A DNA stretch of 64,000 nucleotides from Guillardia theta CCMP2712 (GCF_000315625.1 NW_005434660.1:178768-242767), one strand, 5' to 3'; counted from the first letter of the stretch, positions 47,448-59,164 are shown. Program-made: numbers and translations. Notes: generated from the letters alone by a model not told the origin.

Positions 47448-49106
47448 CTACAACGATGGGCTCGCTGGGGTTTGAAATTCAGCAGGGAGGATGCGTTGAG
47501 CTAGCGATGTGTCACTCCTGATGCTGGAAGCTCCTTCGCGCGTGATCAGATGGCGGCGCAAGCAGAAGACGCCATGGAGGTGCCGGTGCGAGGAGAGCAT
47601 CTCGTCTCCATCCCATTCCTCCTCTGGTATCACCAAGTGCTTCCATCCAACCCTTCGACGGCAGCCAGCACAGGAAACATCTTTGACGACAACACCCGCA
47701 AACCTCGAGCTTCTCCTCTCCTGCAGGAACCATGTCACGTCCTCAGCATCCAGTTTCCGACTTCTTGCCTCGTCCTCCTCAATGTATGAGCCGGCGGTCA
47801 TTCCGGCCACAAACACAAGGTCGCCTTCCTCCTCCTCTGGCTCCATCCCCTTCTCGTTGAGCACAGCCTGCCAGTGATTGCATTCTTACCCTAACAATCG
47901 ACTTCGAGCTGTGCCAAGCTACTTACCCTGCCAGGGGCTATGGCGTTGTTGCAGTGGGAGCAGTGGATATTGCCCGATGTAATCAGCGAGTTGCACGCTT
48001 TGTCGATGATATTTAGTCTTTGCTTGCACAAAAGCGCCTCTCCTTTCTTGATAGGTCGAAAGGTTTTCTATCAAGAAACAATAGAATCATCAGTATGTAA
48101 ATCTCAATGGCCCTCACAACAAGGTACCATCGTGTCGATATCAGTGAGGTTGAAATTTTCATCCCAGTTCTCTTCTGAATGCTCCAGGTTCAGCATTTCG
48201 TTTCTGCAAAACCACAGAATTACAATCACCGAACTGCAAAGAAAGCGATCTCACATAGTCAGGGCGAACCAGTTCAAATTTACACCGGGCAGGACAAACC
48301 TGGAACCTTTCTCGACAGTCAACACACCACCAACTACATCAGATCACAGCCTCCCAACCTTGTGTTCTGCCGTCTGTGATGCCTTGACGCTGCAACGCAA
48401 CAAGATTCTCCGCCTCCACATCCCCTGACTTTGACGTGACCCCCAGGTTGCAAACCTTCAGGCCCAAGAACATTCCACATTGTTCACAGCACATGTCGCA
48501 AAGACTGAAGGATAGCTCTCCATCCGAAACGAACCCCTGTTCCCCATCACGCCGTCAGCAAAGCTATCCTATCATCTTGCATGCATGACTGCCCACCAGA
48601 AGCTTCTGAATGTAAGAGTATTGCAGAATCTCGTGCTCGGACGAGGAATAGGTTGGCACAGGAATGAACGTGGTTGTTCCGAATCGAAATCCATGACCAC
48701 CTTCCTTCTTATCGAGTTCTGACTCATCATCTACCTTGACACAGACAGCGACATCATAAATGAAATCTACAACAACAGTCACACATGATTGAACCCATCC
48801 CTCAATGGTCAACGCACCTGAACACATGGTGTGAACGAATCTCTTGAAAGAAACCAGCCTATGATTACACCCCATGCACGCAAAATCAAAGTCTATCAAG
48901 GGGGATATATAATCGTGGAGCTCTTTGTTGCAGAGAGCAGCTTTCTTGACGACGCCGAAGGGTAAATATGAGAAGATCTTGCATTTTACATCGGTAGGCA
49001 GGAGACCGAACAATCGGAAACCCTTAGTAACCACAGGGTTTACCCAATAAATCGAGTCCACAGGAGAAGATCCAGAATAGACCTGAAGCGAGTGAGAGAA
49101 AAGCAT
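47448..49106 (-). CDS. F-box protein with Yippee/CULT-like zinc-binding module
   Basis: The start MLFSHSLQVYSGSSPVDSIY is followed by an F-box (LFGLLPTDVKCKIFSYLPFG, VVKKAALCNKELHDYI). Next come CMGCNHRLVSFKRFVH, FGTTTFIPVPTYSSSEHEIL, and an exon with SLCDMCCEQCGMFLGLKVC. Later exons read VLPGVNLNWFALTINEMLNL, KKGEALLCKQRLNIIDKACN, GNIHCSHCNNAIAPGR, then LVFVAGMTAGSYIEEDEARS and VVVKDVSCAGCRRRVGWKHL. The last pair, CSHC...CAGC followed by GWKH, is the pattern of the beta-tent zinc fold found in Yippee, Mis18 and the CULT domain of cereblon. Together with the F-box this suggests a substrate receptor of an SCF-type ubiquitin ligase, but substrates are unknown. Introns are 45-70 bases. The frame over 48300-48470 is the least certain part. 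Confidence 0.7.
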
Positions 49107-49958
49107 CGTAAGATTAACGCGTTCATACCGTATCAGAGTGCATGTTCTTTTTAATGGATCTAATAGCTTTCGTCCATAACCAAAATTGATTTCAACCTAG
49201 AATTACTATCAGATGGTGAATTGGAAGATGATTCAAGGGGCAGGTATCTGTAATGACACAAAAATGACGAAACCATGCTCACATTTTTCTGCCAATTCAA
49301 AGGCGTATCGAGGCAATATACTCTTCAAATATTCAAAACAGCGCAATTCAAAAAATAATCAAGTTGATGAGACAGGAATGAAAATTTTGATTATCAAATT
49401 CATAGGTTCCAAACTAGATCATATAATCAAGAATATCTTGAATCCCAAGGCCACATCAGCATTCTTTCTTCCCTTTCTTCATCCAATTTTCTGATGAAAA
49501 TATTCGTATCCATCGATATCCAACCCTACCATCCTCTCCCTCCCTGCAATCTCCTTTCAACCTCCCCCCACAGTCTCATCCTCCTGCCAGCATGTTTGCG
49601 CTGCTCTCTCAGCATCTCCTCCCCTCCCCTCGGCTTCTCCTCGGCCTCCCCTCGCCGGCGGGCTCTGCAACTCTGCCATAGAACAAACTCAGTGAGCGGT
49701 ATGAGGGCCCAGGTCTGAATCGGGATGACTGGGTTTCACACGAGGGACTGTTGTGGGGTGGGGTCTGGGGTATTTCTACTCAATGATAGGTAGGGTCATG
49801 AATAATAAGGGGTAGTGATGCAACACACGGGTATTTTTAACAGTGAATAACAAGGTACAGGATCACGATTTTTCTCCAGTAATATGGTAGGGTAGTGGTC
49901 GAGTGCTGGGTTGCTTTTGAAATCAGCGAGGGGTGGGGTAGGGGCGGTCGACGTAGCA
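49107..49958. other. Head-to-head promoter gap with GGGTA island
   Basis: 49140-49500 is AT-rich with no domain-bearing frame. 49740-49945 is a GGGTA/GGTAGGG-rich island that runs to within about 15 bases of the eIF2B gamma start codon. Confidence 0.6.
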
Positions 49959-51704
49959 ATGGAACTGCAAGCTGTGGTGCTGGGGGATCACGACGATGGC
50001 GGCGGGACGCGGCTGTATCCCCTCAATGAAGTTACACCCAAGTGCCTCCTCCCTGTCGCTAACAGACCGTTGGTCATGTACCAGCTCGCTCTGCTGGAGA
50101 GGAGCGGCTTCAAGGATGTGATAGTAGCTACCACACCGAAGGCCAGGGACGAGCTCGTCAACTTCATGGACCAGGGGTACAAGGGGTCGATCAAGGTTGA
50201 CATCGTAGAGGTGGACGAGAACTGTGAGACGGCAGACGTTCTGCGTGCTCTGAAAGAGAAAATCACCAAAGATTTCGTCGTAGTGAGTGGGGACCTTGTC
50301 ACGGACGTATACGTTCATCACCTCGCCGACGTTCACAGGATCAACGATGCCACATGCACGGTGCTCTTGAGGCCTCCAAAGCAGGAGGTGAAACAACCTG
50401 GGTCGAAGCCTGCCAAGGGCGAGGGTGGAAACGTCGATTTTGTTGCTCTCGATGCCAAGAGGACGAGGCTGTTGTGCCTGGAATCAGCCGCGGACGTTGA
50501 AGACAAGTTGACTCTTCCGCGGAAAGTGTTGCGGAGTTACCCGAATGTTTCCATCACGAACAAGATCCTGGATGCCCACTTCTACATCTTCTCTCGATGG
50601 ATTCTTGACCTGCTGGAAGAAGAAACCGAGATTCGGTCTATCAAGACCGAGCTCGTGCCATACCTCATCAAGAGTCAGTTCTCTTCAAAGTCGGTGCCGG
50701 GACAGCCGGTTCTTGTTTCGGAAGAGGAAGAAGACGAAGATGAGAAGGCTGTGAGTTTCATATTCTCTCTTCGTCTCTCCCTCCAGTGGCCACCAGCCTG
50801 ATTTTCTTTTGGGTGCCCCCAGGACGAGAGCCTGGTAGACGACGATGCGGAGCGATCGAAGTTCGTTCCCATCCGCTGCCATGCGCTCATCTACGATGGA
50901 GGATACTGCAGGTCATCATGGACTTGTTTTGATGACTGCGAGATGTCTGACATGCTCCTGCGCAGTCGCGCCGACTCCCTACACACCTACAAGGAAATGA
51001 ACTTCGAGGTCCCCCGCCATCAAGGTCGCTGCCTCGCTATCTTCATTCATAGCTCAACACCTCTTTCAGGTCATAGCGTCCCGTGGGAGCCCAACTCCTC
51101 TTTCCCAGACAAGGTTTTCTTGTCGATGCCTTCCAGGAGCTGAGCGCTCATGTTGTTTTGACAGACCGATGAGGAGAAGAGAGCGTTTGCAAAGAAAGTC
51201 GGGTCGGACTGTGTTGTTGGCGAGGTGAGAAGCAGTTCAATCTCGTCATCTGCCCTGTCTCAAGTGGGTGATGCAGGGGTTTGCGATCGGGGAGAAGAGC
51301 AGCATCAAGAAGTCAGTGATCGGCAAACATTGGTGAGCCAAGTCAGGTAGTTTCTGGTTTGATTGTTGAGTCTTGTTTTAGCTCGATAGGGAGCAATGTG
51401 AAGATCGTCAATTGCATCCTACACAGCCACGTGACTATTCAGGTTGATCGCTCAGTGTATGCGCCATTTCGTGTATTCCTTACGGTTCCACTTCTGACTT
51501 GCAGGACAACTGTAATCTTACGGGATGCGTCATCTCCAACAATGTATACATCGAGAATGATTGCACGGTCTGAATGTTCCGAAATGCATTCATCGCGATT
51601 ATGATTGTATATGCTTGCAGGTTACCAACTGTCAGATTGCAGACAAGTACCAGATGGAAGCCGAAAGCCAACACAAGAACGAGACTCTGCTGGCAGACGA
51701 GTAG
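49959..51704 (+). CDS. EIF2B3: Translation initiation factor eIF2B, gamma subunit
   Basis: The protein starts MELQAVVLGDHDDGGGTRLY and PLNEVTPKCLLPVANRPLVM, the nucleotidyltransferase-like fold of eIF2B gamma, and continues FKDVIVATTPKARDELVNFM, FVVVSGDLVTDVYVHHLADV, SITNKILDAHFYIFSRWILD. An acidic insertion (EEEEDEDEKADESLVDDDAE) follows, then KFVPIRCHALIYDGGYC. C-terminal exons give the left-handed beta-helix: GFAIGEKSSIKKSVIGKHCS, IGSNVKIVNCILHSHVTIQ, DNCNLTGCVISNNVYIENDC, TVTNCQIADKYQMEAESQHK, ending LLADE and TAG at 51702. eIF2B is the guanine-nucleotide exchange factor for eIF2; the gamma subunit pairs with epsilon. The exon around 51000-51170 has uncertain edges. Confidence 0.85.
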
Positions 51705-51789
51705 ATCCACTTCGATCTTTCACACTTCCAGCCTTTGGATAAATCAGTGCTCTCTCATCCCAGCCTGTTATAGCATTTCCTCCAACTCA

Positions 51790-52035
51790 GTGAGATGACT
51801 GAAACACGACCGTCCGACTCGGCGGCCCGTTCAACGAGTCACGGTGGCTCGGACTAGTGACTAGCCGTGGAACACACTACCGTCTCACTGACGGTACGGT
51901 AGCGGTGCCTGTCGCCTGACCCCCCCCCCCCTTCCCCGGAGTCCCGAGTACCTCAACCTCCGTCCGACGGTACGGTCACCACCCGGTGTTTGCCCGGCAC
52001 TGCCGGGCCGCAGCGGCCGCCGCCGGGCCTCAGGG
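51790..52035. repeat. G+C-extreme island upstream of the glutaredoxin gene
   Basis: Contains GTCACGG, CGGTACGGTAGCGG and GGCCGCAGCGGCCGCCG-type words and a run of ten C at about 51921-51930. It lies between two plus-strand genes. Confidence 0.6.
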
Positions 52036-52078
52036 CCTCAGATTTCTCAATTGTAAAAGTGGCGACAGCACGGCGAGG

Positions 52079-52803
52079 ATGGCGAAGGCGGCATGGGCAA
52101 TGATCTTGATGGTTGCGGTGGTAAGAGCTTTGAGAGATGTCATGGATCCAACATGGTGAAGACATGTTCTGATGACCTATCAAGAGTGTGATGATGCTAT
52201 GAGAATGGAATGTGCGCTGCTTGCTATGGCAGATGTAGCTGTAGCACCTTGACCAGCTGAGAGGAGCGAGACTTGAGCCAGATGATGAATGTCATCTGAC
52301 GGATGATCATTACAGGGTCTTGCAGTCGTGCAAGGCAAGTCGGCAGAGGATCACATGATGGACGCGATCAAGCAGCATAAAGTTCAGATCTGTATAGATC
52401 TCTGCAGACCGAAAGCCTTTTGAACTGACACACTGCAGTCTCCAAGAGCTATTGTCCCTACTGCAAGAATGCCAAGTCCGTCTTTGAGAAGATGGGGGTC
52501 GAGTATCATGCCGACGAGCTCGACCAGATGTCTAACGGAGCTGAGATCCAAGCTGTGAGTACCGATTGAGTGTCGAGCAGCTCTAGACTGGACCTGACCT
52601 CCTACCAGGAGCTCGCGAAGCTCACGGGGCAGAGAACCGTCCCCAACATCTTCATCGACGGGAAGCATCTCGGGGGAAACGACGGTGAAACCATTGACCG
52701 TCGTTTGAGCAGCTGACCACTGGCGACAGACTGCGTGAGGGCTAAGGAATCTGGCAAGCTGGCTACGTTGCTCAAGGATGCAGGCGTGAAGTTTGAGTTG
52801 TGA
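52079..52803 (+). CDS. Glutaredoxin with N-terminal signal sequence
   Basis: The first exon MAKAAWAMILMVAV joins across an intron to GLAVVQGKSAEDHMMDAIKQ, forming a hydrophobic signal or anchor. The next exon SKSYCPYCKNAKSVFEKMGV carries the dithiol active site Cys-Pro-Tyr-Cys, then EYHADELDQMSNGAEIQ, ELAKLTGQRTVPNIFIDGKH with the Thr-Val-Pro cis-proline motif, LGGND, DCVRAKESGKLATLLKDAGV and KFEL with TGA at 52801. All residues for glutathione binding by a dithiol glutaredoxin appear present. A signal peptide would place it in the secretory pathway or, as part of a longer leader, in an organelle; there is no clear Gly-Phe transit motif. The exact start depends on the first exon, which is short but in frame. 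Confidence 0.8.
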
Positions 52804-52942
52804 TGCGAGTTCTCCTCACTTGCCCGTCAGTGACATGATCGTGTCTTGAGCGAGAATAAAAGTTCTCCCTACACCTCCTTGTTTACTTTGAGATCGAACC
52901 AGATTTCACGATTGCACATTTGACATCTGCTACTAAACATCC

Positions 52943-55453
52943 TCATACCCGTTTATTGATTGCCTTCTCCATCACATCCGCGGTCTTCTCAATCCCAATA
53001 TCCACCGCCTGGACCAGCTGACCGATCCCGAGCTCGAGCCTGCTCCAGCTGAGCTCTGGCTGGACATCACGCCTCGTGGGTACCCGAAAGCCTTGAAAGC
53101 AGGGTGAGCGGCAGGGAGGGAGCTCCAGGCGGAGAAGCAGCTCACCAGCATGGTCAGGAAGGTGAAGAAGGAGAAGACCAACGCTCCTGCCTGCCGCCAG
53201 TGCAAGAAGATCCATACCATGACGGTGAGAATCATCTTCGATATGTCAACCTGCAAGAGGACCTGGTAACTCAAACCGATTTAACAGCAGCTCTTTTGAC
53301 CTGTAAGATTGCATATCGGATCCTGAGTTTGTCCTCGGGCGGAAGAGTGATCAGGCCTGCCTTCAATGCGCTCTTTCTCTGCTCTGCCTTGAGCAGCCCG
53401 AGGACCTGCTCAGAGTCAGCTGGAGTAGACGGCCAGAGGTCTGTCGACTCACCGAGAACTTGGCGATACTGCACAGCCTGTCTCTTTCAGGGTACTTGAC
53501 TGCATGTAGCAGCCCCCTCGTGTATCTGGCGCACTTTGTCAGAGATCTCTGACGGGCCTCTCGCCATCTTCCCCTCCTCCTCACCCCAACGAGTGCAGAA
53601 CTCCGAGCATGTTGCTGCCATGCGAATGCATCGCCTTGATACACTTCCCCTGTCACCCGAGCGGCAAGTCAACCAGAAAACCTCACAGCGACCGATCATG
53701 TGCTTTCTCACCACATCCTGCACTGAGATACTCTCTGGCAGCTCATGCTTAGAGGCCGCGATAAGGTCGGAAGCGTTCATGGAGGTAGCAATCGCAAAGG
53801 TCGGCGACAGGAGGAGAGGTAGAAATCTTTGCAGCGCCAGGTCATGTTTGAGCGCGAGGCAGAGAAACCTACCGGTGCAGGGGACCGGCGATCTCCTCGG
53901 ATATCTTCTGGATCTGATGAATACCAGTGACTTGGCAATCTACCTCACAACCTTCGATCACCTGCGTTGTCCGGCGGTGGATGCAAGCAAGGAACAGCCT
54001 GTGGGTTCAGCTTGAGCGGTTGTAAGGACGAAAGTTGTCAGAACCTGCAGAGTTTCTCGCGAGAGACATCATCGATGGAGTGATAGAGGCCATGGTCCAA
54101 CAGCACGAGCTCGGGTCGGGGAGGCGAGCCCTTAGCTCGCACGTAGATGTTCCCAGCATGCGGGTCGCCATGAACGTGTCCATGGCACAAGATCATCTCC
54201 GAGAAAGTATCTGCAACAAGTTCTCCAACATCCTCCAGCCTCAGCCCGGCCGCCAGGATCCCTTCCTCGTCGTTCAGGCGCAGAAGGTCTCTTTCAAACT
54301 CCATGGTCAGGACGCTCTTGCTCGTGAACTCCCAAAGCACTCGTGGCACCTTCGCCTGCGGCATGTGCGCAAGGACGTGGGCCGTCTTCTCGGAGTTGGT
54401 CGCCTCCGATTCGAAGTCGAGCTCTCCCCTCAGCGCTTTCTCGAAATCGTTGATCAAGACGCTCAGGTCCAGCCCTCCTGGTTTCACTTGCACCCCCATC
54501 GTCCGCAGTACTGAGAAATCAGAGGCCATCTCCTTCCTGAGCGAAGGATAGATCACCTTCACGGCTACCTCCGTGCCGTTATGAAGGAGAGCGCGATGTA
54601 CTTGAGCCAGGGAAGCAGCTGCTATGGGTTTCTTGTCAAAGGAGAGGAACAGCTCCTCCGCAGACTTTCCAAACTCTTCCTTGATCACGGAGTCGATCTC
54701 TTCGAACGTTTTCGGCGGCGCTTGATCGGTCAAGACACTCAGCGTCCTCACATATTCTTCTGGGATCCCTCGCTTTCCTGCTCCGCCTTGGAGGGATGCT
54801 ACGAACTGAGCAGCTTTGTTGTAGATCCCTCCATTCTCTCTAGCAAGTTGCAGCGCCTTTTGCGCGCCCCTGGCATGCACCTCCTTCAGGACCTTGGCGC
54901 GACGGATCGGATCGCTCACATTCAGCAGGGAGTTCTCGTAGTCGGATTTGACCTCATTGAAAATGGCGAGCGCCTTGAAGGATCTTCCCATACCAAGGCC
55001 GAAGTTGGGGTTGTTGTCCAAGCATGAGGGTTTCGGTGCCTCCTGACTGGTCGGCGTCGCTCCAAGCGCCGAGAAGAGATTCTGCAGAGCATTGGCTGGG
55101 GAGCCCGTGCCGCTGTCGGGGGGATTGGAACCGGATCCTCCTTTGAGTGAGAGGCATGACGGCGAGATCTTCGCTGGACATCGAGACAGTGGTGTACATA
55201 GATCATAGGCGGGGCATGTTGTAGATGCTATGGCCGGCAATCCATGACAACCAGGCGAGTTTGAAAAGAAAAGCAACAGAGTGATGCTGAGCGAGGCGAC
55301 GTTGAATGCCGGCCGCAAAGTCCTCGGCGATCGCATTGGGAGAGGAAGAGAAACGTGAGCAGATTCAGATGTCTTGTGCAGTTCCCACCGGCTTCGTACA
55401 AGGAGAGTCACCAGACCTGCTGAACGAATCAATCCATGCAGAAATCGAAACAA
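52943..55453 (-). CDS. ABC1/ADCK-family atypical protein kinase
   Basis: A long exon (54038-55453) encodes a hydrophobic leader (AFNVASLSITLLLFFSNSPG after MRSPRTLRP; this Met at about 55336 is the likelier start) and an ABC1 kinase domain: YNKAAQFVASLQGGAGKRGI, FDKKPIAAASLAQVHRALLH with the Ala-rich loop, TEVAVKVIYPSLRKEM, MEFERDLLRLND, then HVHGDPHAGNIYVR and LVLLDHGLYHSID, which replace HRDxxxxN and DFG as is usual in ADCK1-like members. The family's KxGQ motif reads KAAQ. Further exons downstream include LIAASKHELPESISVQDVVR and KHMIGRC, SEQVLGLLKAEQRKSALKAG with LITLPPEDKLRIRYAILQ, and a last exon WSRLELGIGQLVQAVDIGIE ending EKAINKRV at about 52943. Family members support quinone and membrane-lipid metabolism in mitochondria and plastids. 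The leader suggests organelle import through the ER. Confidence 0.75.
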
Positions 55454-56336
55454 GATCAGGGTTGTGGTCTCGAGGATCGAGGATCAGATGACGAGACCTT
55501 CTCCTACGGACCATCGCTCCTCCTCTCTCCTCGGCCTACTTGCGATCTACGTGCTGCACCATCCCCCCTCCTACCCTCCAGCATCTCATCTGCCATGGCG
55601 CACGCGCACAGTAGAGCCAATCGAACCTTCCGTGCCATGCGCCTCACTATGTTGACTAAAAATCTTCAAACAACCCGCCTCGGTGTATTGGGCTATGTAA
55701 ATATGCTCCCCGGGGAGATTGACGCCAAGATGAGCACACCAACACACTGCGATGTAAGGCCACTCATCAGAATCTTCAAGAAGTATGCGACAACAACTAA
55801 CAAGAGCTGGTGCCGTCCAAAGCTGGGGGCTGCTGCCAGGTAACACTCTTCAGAATGCTTCATCAGGTTTCCTTTGAACCACCGAGCCCATGCTCGAGCC
55901 TCCGTCAATCCTCCTCAGTCAGATGCTGCTGCCAGCGGCATCATACAAAGATGTTAACTATGCCATATGTTGTTATTCTTTCAATACAGGGACCCTTCAA
56001 TCTTTCATGATGGTCGTCTGTCTCTCTCTTATTCCAGCTGCGGATTCCTCGAGTCTCTCTCCCCGACTCAGCTTCGCAGTTTTGTTTGCTTTGACGACAG
56101 TCGTCAAAGACCTGGTCGTCAAAGACCTGGTTCAAAGTCGTCAAAGACCTGGTTTCACTCATTGATTGAAAGTTCAATATTTTCAGGTCTCACTGAAGTT
56201 CGAAGAGTCCATTCTCTGCCCGGTGCACTCATCGCAACTCGCAATCGAAAAATAAATGCATCTGACACTTTAATGAACGAATATGAACATCAAAAAAATA
56301 AATCTCTTGCCTCCAAGACCTCGTTGAGTCTGAAAT
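55454..56336. other. Intergenic; small repeat, no clear gene
   Basis: At 56098-56155 GTCAAAGACCTGG is repeated three times. Frames at 55590-55850 on either strand are open but show no domain. The region ends at the 3' end of the first RWP-RK gene. Confidence 0.45.
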
Positions 56337-57452
56337 CTAAACTCTACAAGCATCCATCCCAGTCCGTCCTACACAGTCCCATAGAAAGTTCAGGTCGGTC
56401 TCCGATATCATGCTCCCTGATGACTCCCCTTGGCATCCCCTATTGTACATGCCTCCTATCCCCTCCTCCATCGCCCCCGCCTCCCCAAGCCCCGCCGACA
56501 TGTACAGCGCAGGTGCGCTCGGCTGGCTCGCTCCAAGCAGCCCCGGCGCCTCCGGAGCTGCCACCCTCGGCAGTGCCGCCGCGTCGAAGAACTCGTGCGA
56601 GTCCGTGAACACAATCGACGACGCTGAGATCTGATGGTGCGCGAGCTTCCTCGGGCGGTTCTTGCGATGGCCCTTGTGCGTGTAGGGCCACTTCTCGATC
56701 CCCAGCCGCCGGCACACGTGCTTCATCGTCGACTTGCCGATCCCGATCTTGGACGCCGCGGTCTCGAGGCTCTCATGGAAGTGCTCGGCAAGGAGCTCGA
56801 ACGTGATCACCACAGGGCTCCGCGACATGGACTTGCCCTTCCTGGCATGGACCTGTACGCTCCTCTCCTCCAGGTCGCTCCCCTCGAAGATGCTGTCCAG
56901 GTCGAAGCTGTCCTCTCCCTCCGGCGATCCTGCTGCAGACATGTCTGCAGCATCTGAGGACGAGAGGCTGTCGGTATCGTGGTCGTGGTCGTGGTCGTGG
57001 TCGAGCACCTCGGGGTTGCTTGGCTGGAGAAAGTGAGGCTGGGGGGGCTGATCATCGAGGCTGTAGTCGGGGAAGGCGGGATAGGCCTGGAAGGATGCGG
57101 AGGATGCGGTGCAGTGTTGATAGGCTGGTACTATGTCGACGGTGGTGCAGGGGAGCTCAGGGGTCTGTTGCATGGATGGACCCATGAGCATCCAGGCATC
57201 TGGATCATTGGCAGGCTGATCGACGGGATTCGCAAAGGCCTCCTGAGTTGGGTCGAATGCGCTGATTTGGATGCCGGTAGGAAAGGAAGATTCCCAAGGA
57301 TCACAGCAGTAGTTAGAAGAACAGCAGGAGGGCTGAGCAGGAGTCTGTTCGTAGAAGGAATAGCATGTGTTGTACTGTTGGAGCTCCATGGAGAAGTCTG
57401 GAGCAATATACATTGATGGCTGGATGGCAGTCTCGTACTCAGTGATCTGCAT
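56337..57452 (-). CDS. RWP-RK transcription factor, copy 1 (371 residues)
   Basis: A single open frame starts MQITEYETAIQPSMYIAPDF. The N-terminal half is rich in Gln, Pro, Ser and Asp, with DHDHDHDHD and the acidic SPEGEDSFDLDSIFEGSDLE, which may be an activation region. At about residues 210-270 is the RWP-RK fold: VVITFELLAEHFHESLETAA, SKIGIGKSTMKHVCRRLGIE, KWPYTHKGHRKNRPRK. The family signature Arg-Trp-Pro-Tyr-Arg-Lys is Lys-Trp-Pro-Tyr-Thr-His-Lys here, so it is a variant. RWP-RK proteins control nitrogen responses and gametogenesis in plants and algae. The tail is Gly/Ala/Pro-rich and ends CVGRTGMDACRV. Two further copies follow upstream in the same orientation. Confidence 0.85.
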   Translation of the reverse strand: MQITEYETAIQPSMYIAPDFSMELQQYNTCYSFYEQTPAQPSCCSSNYCCDPWESSFPTGIQISAFDPTQEAFANPVDQPANDPDAWMLMGPSMQQTPELPCTTVDIVPAYQHCTASSASFQAYPAFPDYSLDDQPPQPHFLQPSNPEVLDHDHDHDHDTDSLSSSDAADMSAAGSPEGEDSFDLDSIFEGSDLEERSVQVHARKGKSMSRSPVVITFELLAEHFHESLETAASKIGIGKSTMKHVCRRLGIEKWPYTHKGHRKNRPRKLAHHQISASSIVFTDSHEFFDAAALPRVAAPEAPGLLGASQPSAPALYMSAGLGEAGAMEEGIGGMYNRGCQGESSGSMISETDLNFLWDCVGRTGMDACRV

Positions 57453-58318
57453 TTGGAGTGCTCGGAAAGCAGAAGTGTAGATAGATAGCTCTGGGAGTAG
57501 ACAATCAGAGGGTCGACCAGCAGCGAAAATTAGCGTGGAGCGGCGTGTTGCCTGCAGAAAGTGGGGATCAGGAAGGGAAGGAGTCTGTTTTAAACAGGGG
57601 GAGTGGGTCTCGTGATCCCCCCTCCATATTCCCCAAGTTTTCCTGTAAGGCCAACAGTACCGGGTGATTCGATATGAAACTGACCCACCCTTTGACTAGA
57701 GGAACGGCCGCGGTCATATAACGTTGCATTTTATCAGTTGTCCATCACGTTACCGTGCAAGAAACAAGGTTGATGGAATCGCACCGTTATTTGTAGTAAA
57801 CTTGGGGAACCTTTACCCCTGGGGAAACTGGATTTCTCTAGAAAGAAAAGTCACGAGGAGCCACGTTCTCCAGATGCAACAAAATTGAGCCTTTCAGAAG
57901 AGTTGGGGAGAAGAATGTGACTGGGAGGTCAGCAACGCATTCCCCTAGGTTGAGAATTGAAATAGCCTCTTTTCACAAAACATCTAGTTTCCTTAAGTTC
58001 AGCGACATGTCGTACGCAATCAACTCTCAAATTTATATACAATACCAAAACTCTTGCATCACATCTGATACTCAAAAATCGCAGAAACGCATACATCGAC
58101 AGTGAGAACAGTGCATACTCATTCCCAGTTTTTTCTTCCTAACAATTGTGCTATCCAAGCGAGTGGATGGTTCTAGACACATTATGAATGAGAGAGTTTA
58201 GCCTCTCGTGTGAACTGCAACTGTCTTGGTACTCCTCCCCTATCTTGATTAATCAAAACAATAGGTTAATTGCAACAGAATTTGATGTCCGATTTTCAGA
58301 CGTTAAACACAAACCTTC
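57453..58318. promoter_or_regulatory. Upstream region of RWP-RK copy 1
   Basis: Contains GGGTCTCGTGATCCCC followed by ATTCCCCAAGTTTT (57604-57645), nearly repeated upstream of copy 2 at 59343. GTTGGGGA words occur here and before the other copies. No coding frame is supportable. Confidence 0.5.
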
Positions 58319-59164
58319 CTACACAGTTCCATCCCAATCAAAGAAAATTCTCCCTGAGGACTCCCCTTGGCATCCTCTCTCGTGCATGCCTCCTATCCCC
58401 TCCTCCATCGCCCCCTGTTCCCCGGCTGCAGCCGCCATCCCCATCACCCCTGCTGGAGCCAGCGCTGCCTCCCCAAGCCCCGCCGACATGTACAGCGCGG
58501 GTGCGCTCTCAGGCTGGCTCGCTCCAAGCAGCCCCGGCGCCTCCGGTGCTGCCACCCTCGGCAGTGCCGCCGCGCCGAAGAACTCGTGCGAGTCCGTGAA
58601 CACAATCGACGACGCTGAGATCTGATGGTGCGCGAGCTTCCTCGGGCGGTTCTTGCGATGGCCCTTGTGCGTGTAGGGCCACTTCTCGATCCCCAGCCGC
58701 CGGCACACGTGCTTCATCGTCGACTTGCCGATCCCGATCTTGGACGCCGCGGTCTCGAGGCTCTCATGGAAGTGCTCGGCAAGGAGCTCGAACGTGATCA
58801 CCACAGGGCTCCGCGACATGGACTTGCCCTTCCTGGCATGGACCTGTACGCTCCTCTCCTCCAGGTCGCTCCCCTCGAAGATGCTGTCCAGGTCGAAGCT
58901 GTCCTCTCCCTCCGGCGATCCTGCTGCAGACATGTCTGCAGCATCTGAGGACGAGAGGCTGTCGGTATCGTGGTCGTGGTCGTGGTCGTGGTCGAGCACC
59001 TCGGGGTTGCTTGGCTGGAGAAAGTGAGGCGGGGGGGGCTGATCATCGAGGCTGTAGTCGGGGAAGGCGGGATAGGCCTGGAAGGATGCGGAGGATGCGG
59101 TGCAGTGTTGATAGGCTGGTACTATGTCGACGGTGGTGCAGGGGAGCTCAGGGGTCTGTTGCAT
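58319..59164 (-). CDS. RWP-RK transcription factor, copy 2, N-terminally truncated
   Basis: The frame from MQQTPELPCTTVDIVPAYQH onward is nearly identical to copy 1, including the RWP-RK core SKIGIGKSTMKHVCRRLGIE and KWPYTHKGHRK. The first 90 or so residues of copy 1 are absent: upstream of 59164 the sequence no longer matches copy 1 coding sequence, then matches its promoter again at 59335. The C-terminus also differs (GRIFFDWDGTV instead of SETDLNFLWDCVGRT). Either the internal Met serves as start, giving 281 residues, or the copy is decaying. An extra stretch ALAPAGVMGMAAAAGEQGAM is shared with copy 3 but not copy 1. Confidence 0.7.
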   Translation of the reverse strand: MQQTPELPCTTVDIVPAYQHCTASSASFQAYPAFPDYSLDDQPPPPHFLQPSNPEVLDHDHDHDHDTDSLSSSDAADMSAAGSPEGEDSFDLDSIFEGSDLEERSVQVHARKGKSMSRSPVVITFELLAEHFHESLETAASKIGIGKSTMKHVCRRLGIEKWPYTHKGHRKNRPRKLAHHQISASSIVFTDSHEFFGAAALPRVAAPEAPGLLGASQPESAPALYMSAGLGEAALAPAGVMGMAAAAGEQGAMEEGIGGMHERGCQGESSGRIFFDWDGTV

